Below, piece after piece: positions 61,597 to 64,000 of a stretch of 64,000 nucleotides of DNA; the stretch's first letter is position 1; every line of letters starts with the position of its first letter. The notes beneath the pieces were generated by a model. The model was not told where the DNA came from, ran no database searches, and saw only the letters and a program-made list of their open reading frames with translations. The stretch is from contig CAKRZO010000013.1 of NCBI GenBank assembly GCA_934433135.1, forward strand, positions 37,793 to 101,792, written 5' to 3'. The stretch comes from an uncultured Acetatifactor sp. (GTDB lineage Bacteria > Bacillota > Clostridia > Lachnospirales > Lachnospiraceae). Made by a program: the position numbers and the translations under genes.

Positions 61597-62451
61597 TTGT
61601 CAGTTATTCAGAATGTTGAGTTGAAAAGCAAAAAAGGAAAAGCGCTGTATCGGGTGATATTTGCTGTATTGGCATTTGGGGTGCTTTTTCAGTTTTTACC
61701 TATGCTTATGATGATTATGGGTACGTTCAAAACACCGGCGGAGCTGGTTGACCCAATTCCCAAGTTATTCCCGGAAAAATGGTCGCTTAGTGCTTACAAA
61801 AGCGCTTTTACACAATACAATATGGGGATAAATATTGCCAATACATTTTTTATTGCCATGATGGTAGTACTAATACAGATATCAACGAGTTCCATGGCTG
61901 CATATTCGCTGTCGAAGTTAAAGCCCAAATGTGGAAATGTAATATATATGTTGATGCTGGGGACTATGATGTTCTCAGGAACAGCGCTTATGTTTCCAAC
62001 GTACATACTCATGGCAAAGATTGGGTTAATGGGCAGCAAATTTTCAGTTGTGTTGTCTTTGAGTGCATGGGCATACTCGGTAATATTGTTTAAAGGTTTC
62101 TTTGATGGGATACCGAAAGATTTGCTGGAGGCAGGGTATATAGACGGAGCAAACAAAGTACAGGCGTTAATACATATTATGCTGCCCCTTTCCAAACCGA
62201 TTTTTGCCGTAAACATACTTAATACGTTTATGGCGGTTTATAATGAATTTGTATTGTCAGCAATGCTTCTTCCTGATTCCAAAGACTGGACCTTAATGAT
62301 CAGATTATATTTAATACAGCAATTAACATCTGTGCCGTTAAATGTTATTTATGTGCTCTTGGTTATTACGGTAATTCCCATAATTCTGTTTTATCTGATA
62401 GCTCAGAACTATATAGCAGAGGGGGTAACAATGACAGGGATAAAAGGATAA
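61597..62451 (+). CDS. CUT1 sugar ABC transporter permease (UgpE/MalG-like)
   Basis: The 284-residue protein has six membrane helices and the EAA loop LLEAGYIDGANKVQALIHIM, followed by PLSKPIFAV. It appears to start at TTG 61597, because GAGGTG lies seven bases before it and no ATG occurs in a suitable place. It is 11 bp after the first permease. Confidence 0.9.
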   Translation: MSVIQNVELKSKKGKALYRVIFAVLAFGVLFQFLPMLMMIMGTFKTPAELVDPIPKLFPEKWSLSAYKSAFTQYNMGINIANTFFIAMMVVLIQISTSSMAAYSLSKLKPKCGNVIYMLMLGTMMFSGTALMFPTYILMAKIGLMGSKFSVVLSLSAWAYSVILFKGFFDGIPKDLLEAGYIDGANKVQALIHIMLPLSKPIFAVNILNTFMAVYNEFVLSAMLLPDSKDWTLMIRLYLIQQLTSVPLNVIYVLLVITVIPIILFYLIAQNYIAEGVTMTGIKG

Positions 62452-62503
62452 TTGTATTTGAATAAATTTTACTATAACCAAGAATGATGAAAAGGAGAAC
62501 GAT

Positions 62504-63847
62504 ATGGGTTGTAAAATAAGTATTATTGGAGCCGGAAGCGCTGTGTTTACTTTGGGAATCATTACCGAGGTCTGTCAGAGCAAATATTTGAAAGGAAGTA
62601 CAATTTCTCTTATGGATATTAATCCGGTTCGTCTTGAGGATGCTTATGGTCTTGCATTGCGGTGTGTTGCAGAATGTAATGCAGATATAAATATCGTAAA
62701 AACAATAGACAGAAAAGAGTCCTTAAAAGGTGCAGACTATGTCATAAATACGACATTGGTAATTGGAAATGACAAATTTAAAGAAGGTATCGAAGTTTGT
62801 CTAAATAATGGTTACAAATTTGGCGGAAGTATCCACATTATGCATGATGAGGCTTTTTATATTAATTTTTATCAGATAAAACTTATGGAGGATATCCTGA
62901 AAGATATTCTTGAGATATGTCCTGAGGCATATTATCTCATTGCATCAAATCCTGTTCAGGCAGGAGTTACTTATTTAGCGAGAAAATATAAAAATGCAAG
63001 GATAATCGGCATTTGCCCCGGTTATACACATCTTTTTGAAATGACTGATGTTTTGGGGCTGAACAGAGATGAGATAGATTATGATATAGCTGGAGTAAAT
63101 CATTTTATATGGTTGACAAAATTTAAGTATAAAGGTGAAGATGCTTACCCGATTCTGGATCAATGGCTTGAAAAGGACTTTCAAGAATATGCTAAAACCG
63201 TGGATTATTCCTATTTAACCGGCCCCAAATTCATGGATATATACAAAAGATTCGGTCTTTATCCGGTGGGAGATACAGCAAATCCGGGTGGCGGAGCATG
63301 GAGTTGGATATATCATGTAGATGAGAAAACGGAAAAAAAGTATAATGAACGAGTGTATGAATGGTGGAAACGTCATTTTTTAAATTGTGAAAATCAGTTG
63401 AAGTATATAGAAAAGATTATTGCTGATAAGAATACAAAAGTAACAAACGGCGCAATACCACCGACGAATGATCCAATTGTGGAAATTATTGAAAGCATAG
63501 AAGCGGATTTGGGTAAAGTAAGTATTGTTAATGTGCTTAATGACAAAGGATATATGAAAGGATTGCCGGAGGATTATGAAGTCGAAATAAAAGCCGTAGT
63601 TGATAAATACGGGGTTCATCCGATTCCCAATAATGGATTGCCGAAACCGATTGAATCTTTAATGTTGAGAGATAGAATTGCACCTGTCGAGATGGAACTG
63701 GCAGCATTTGAAACACATGAAAAAAAATATCTGTTGGAACTTATTATGATGGATCCATGGACAAGGAGTAGAGACCAGGCAGAAAAGCTGCTGAATAATA
63801 TTTTGGATTTACCATGGAGTGCGGAGATGAAAAATTATTATAAGTAA
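62504..63847 (+). CDS. GH4 NAD-dependent glycosidase
   Basis: The 447-residue protein is a family 4 glycosidase that cleaves glycosides through NAD-dependent oxidation at C3, elimination and re-addition, needing Mn2+. The nucleotide site is SIIGAGSAVFT. The metal ligands are Cys171 in GICPGY and His200 in GVNHFIW, spaced 29 residues as in characterised members. ASNPVQ is also present. Alpha-galactosidase or alpha-glucosidase specificity is possible. AAAGGAG precedes the ATG. As last gene of the transporter operon it should hydrolyse the imported sugar. Confidence 0.9.
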   Translation: MGCKISIIGAGSAVFTLGIITEVCQSKYLKGSTISLMDINPVRLEDAYGLALRCVAECNADINIVKTIDRKESLKGADYVINTTLVIGNDKFKEGIEVCLNNGYKFGGSIHIMHDEAFYINFYQIKLMEDILKDILEICPEAYYLIASNPVQAGVTYLARKYKNARIIGICPGYTHLFEMTDVLGLNRDEIDYDIAGVNHFIWLTKFKYKGEDAYPILDQWLEKDFQEYAKTVDYSYLTGPKFMDIYKRFGLYPVGDTANPGGGAWSWIYHVDEKTEKKYNERVYEWWKRHFLNCENQLKYIEKIIADKNTKVTNGAIPPTNDPIVEIIESIEADLGKVSIVNVLNDKGYMKGLPEDYEVEIKAVVDKYGVHPIPNNGLPKPIESLMLRDRIAPVEMELAAFETHEKKYLLELIMMDPWTRSRDQAEKLLNNILDLPWSAEMKNYYK

Positions 63848-63858
63848 CTAAAACTTCC

Positions 63859-63875
63859 CACACCAATAAGGTGTG
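63859..63875 (+). terminator. Hairpin after the GH4 gene
   Basis: CACACC, loop AATAA, GGTGTG, followed by TTGAACC. There is no long T-run, so it may be a weak terminator or part of the end of the next element. Confidence 0.4.
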
Positions 63876-63981
63876 TTGAACCTTGAAAATTCAATATTTC
63901 AGCCAATAAAAAAGGCATAAACTTGTTCCTTCTGGTATAATGGAGTTGTCAGAAACCATTTTAACAAAGGAGATTTATGCC

Positions 63982-64000
63982 ATGTCCAGTATACCACAAA
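63982..64000 (+). CDS. Start of a gene cut by the window edge, possibly a transposase
   Basis: ATG 63982 follows AAAGGAG and begins MSSIPQ. TATAAT lies at 63936-63941. Only six codons are visible. The position after an AT-rich accessory operon, and the short spacing from the hairpin, would suit an insertion sequence, but this cannot be shown from the visible bases. Confidence 0.3.

Overview
The window looks like a chromosome segment of a Gram-positive, anaerobic gut-type Clostridia bacterium, most likely Lachnospiraceae (inferred). The reasons are strong AGGAGG-type ribosome sites, TTGACA-17-TATAAT promoters, an oxygen-sensitive glycyl radical enzyme with its activase, a PPi-type phosphofructokinase, CUT1 sugar ABC transporters without their own ATPase, and YesM/YesN-type two-component systems. 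Nearly everything concerns carbohydrate uptake and catabolism. No tRNA, rRNA or CRISPR array was seen.

Layout. (1) 1-8602: end of a cupin protein, a class I mannose-6-phosphate isomerase, a TIM-barrel sugar isomerase/epimerase, three Gfo/Idh/MocA dehydrogenases, a GtrA membrane protein, an AraC regulator and a ThuA-like protein; this looks like an oxidative (keto-sugar) route. (2) 8727-10588: a ROK regulator on the minus strand, then an AbrB antitoxin followed by only the C-terminal half of a PIN toxin. (3) 10817-16598: a promoter and candidate operator drive a glycyl radical activase, a divergent glycyl radical enzyme, an FGGY kinase and a second mannose-6-phosphate isomerase. (4) 16595-22551: purF (minus strand), an orphan Phd antitoxin with a broken DprA-like gene, a DUF4091 protein divergent from an AraC regulator, and tcdA. 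(5) 22561-25273: an AT-rich insert holding a second Phd copy, a small unknown protein and an HD-domain nucleotide hydrolase, bordered by 55-bp direct repeats.

(6) 25371-50919: a YesN/YesM pair divergent from an LplB/LplC-type ABC transporter with its lipoprotein, then a long same-strand run of glycan enzymes: two GH78 rhamnosidase-like proteins, a GH106-like protein, a DUF5703/GH95-like protein, an SGNH esterase, a GH28-like beta-helix protein, a GH141-like beta-helix protein, an FAD oxidoreductase and a GNAT. None of the enzymes shows a signal peptide, so rhamnose-rich pectic oligosaccharides are probably imported and cut inside the cell (inference). (7) 51077-56096: a sugar isomerase, a PPi-type phosphofructokinase, a CPBP protease and a two-domain PPK2. 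(8) 56162-63847: a second, more AT-rich YesN/YesM pair divergent from another lipoprotein/permease set and a GH4 glycosidase; the last 19 bases begin another gene, possibly a transposase.

Two families of short intergenic repeats recur. One carries the ribosome binding site of the gene it precedes (348, 4934, 41297). The other is a palindromic element whose outer ends carry GTTACAGTTCA-type inverted repeats in the best copies; it occurs at 4755, 48419 and 52002, with partial or related copies at 7758, 15462 and 32072. The most interesting unexplained items are the glycyl radical operon, the repeated and decayed Phd plus DprA-like module, the HD-domain insert, and the ribosome-site-carrying repeat.
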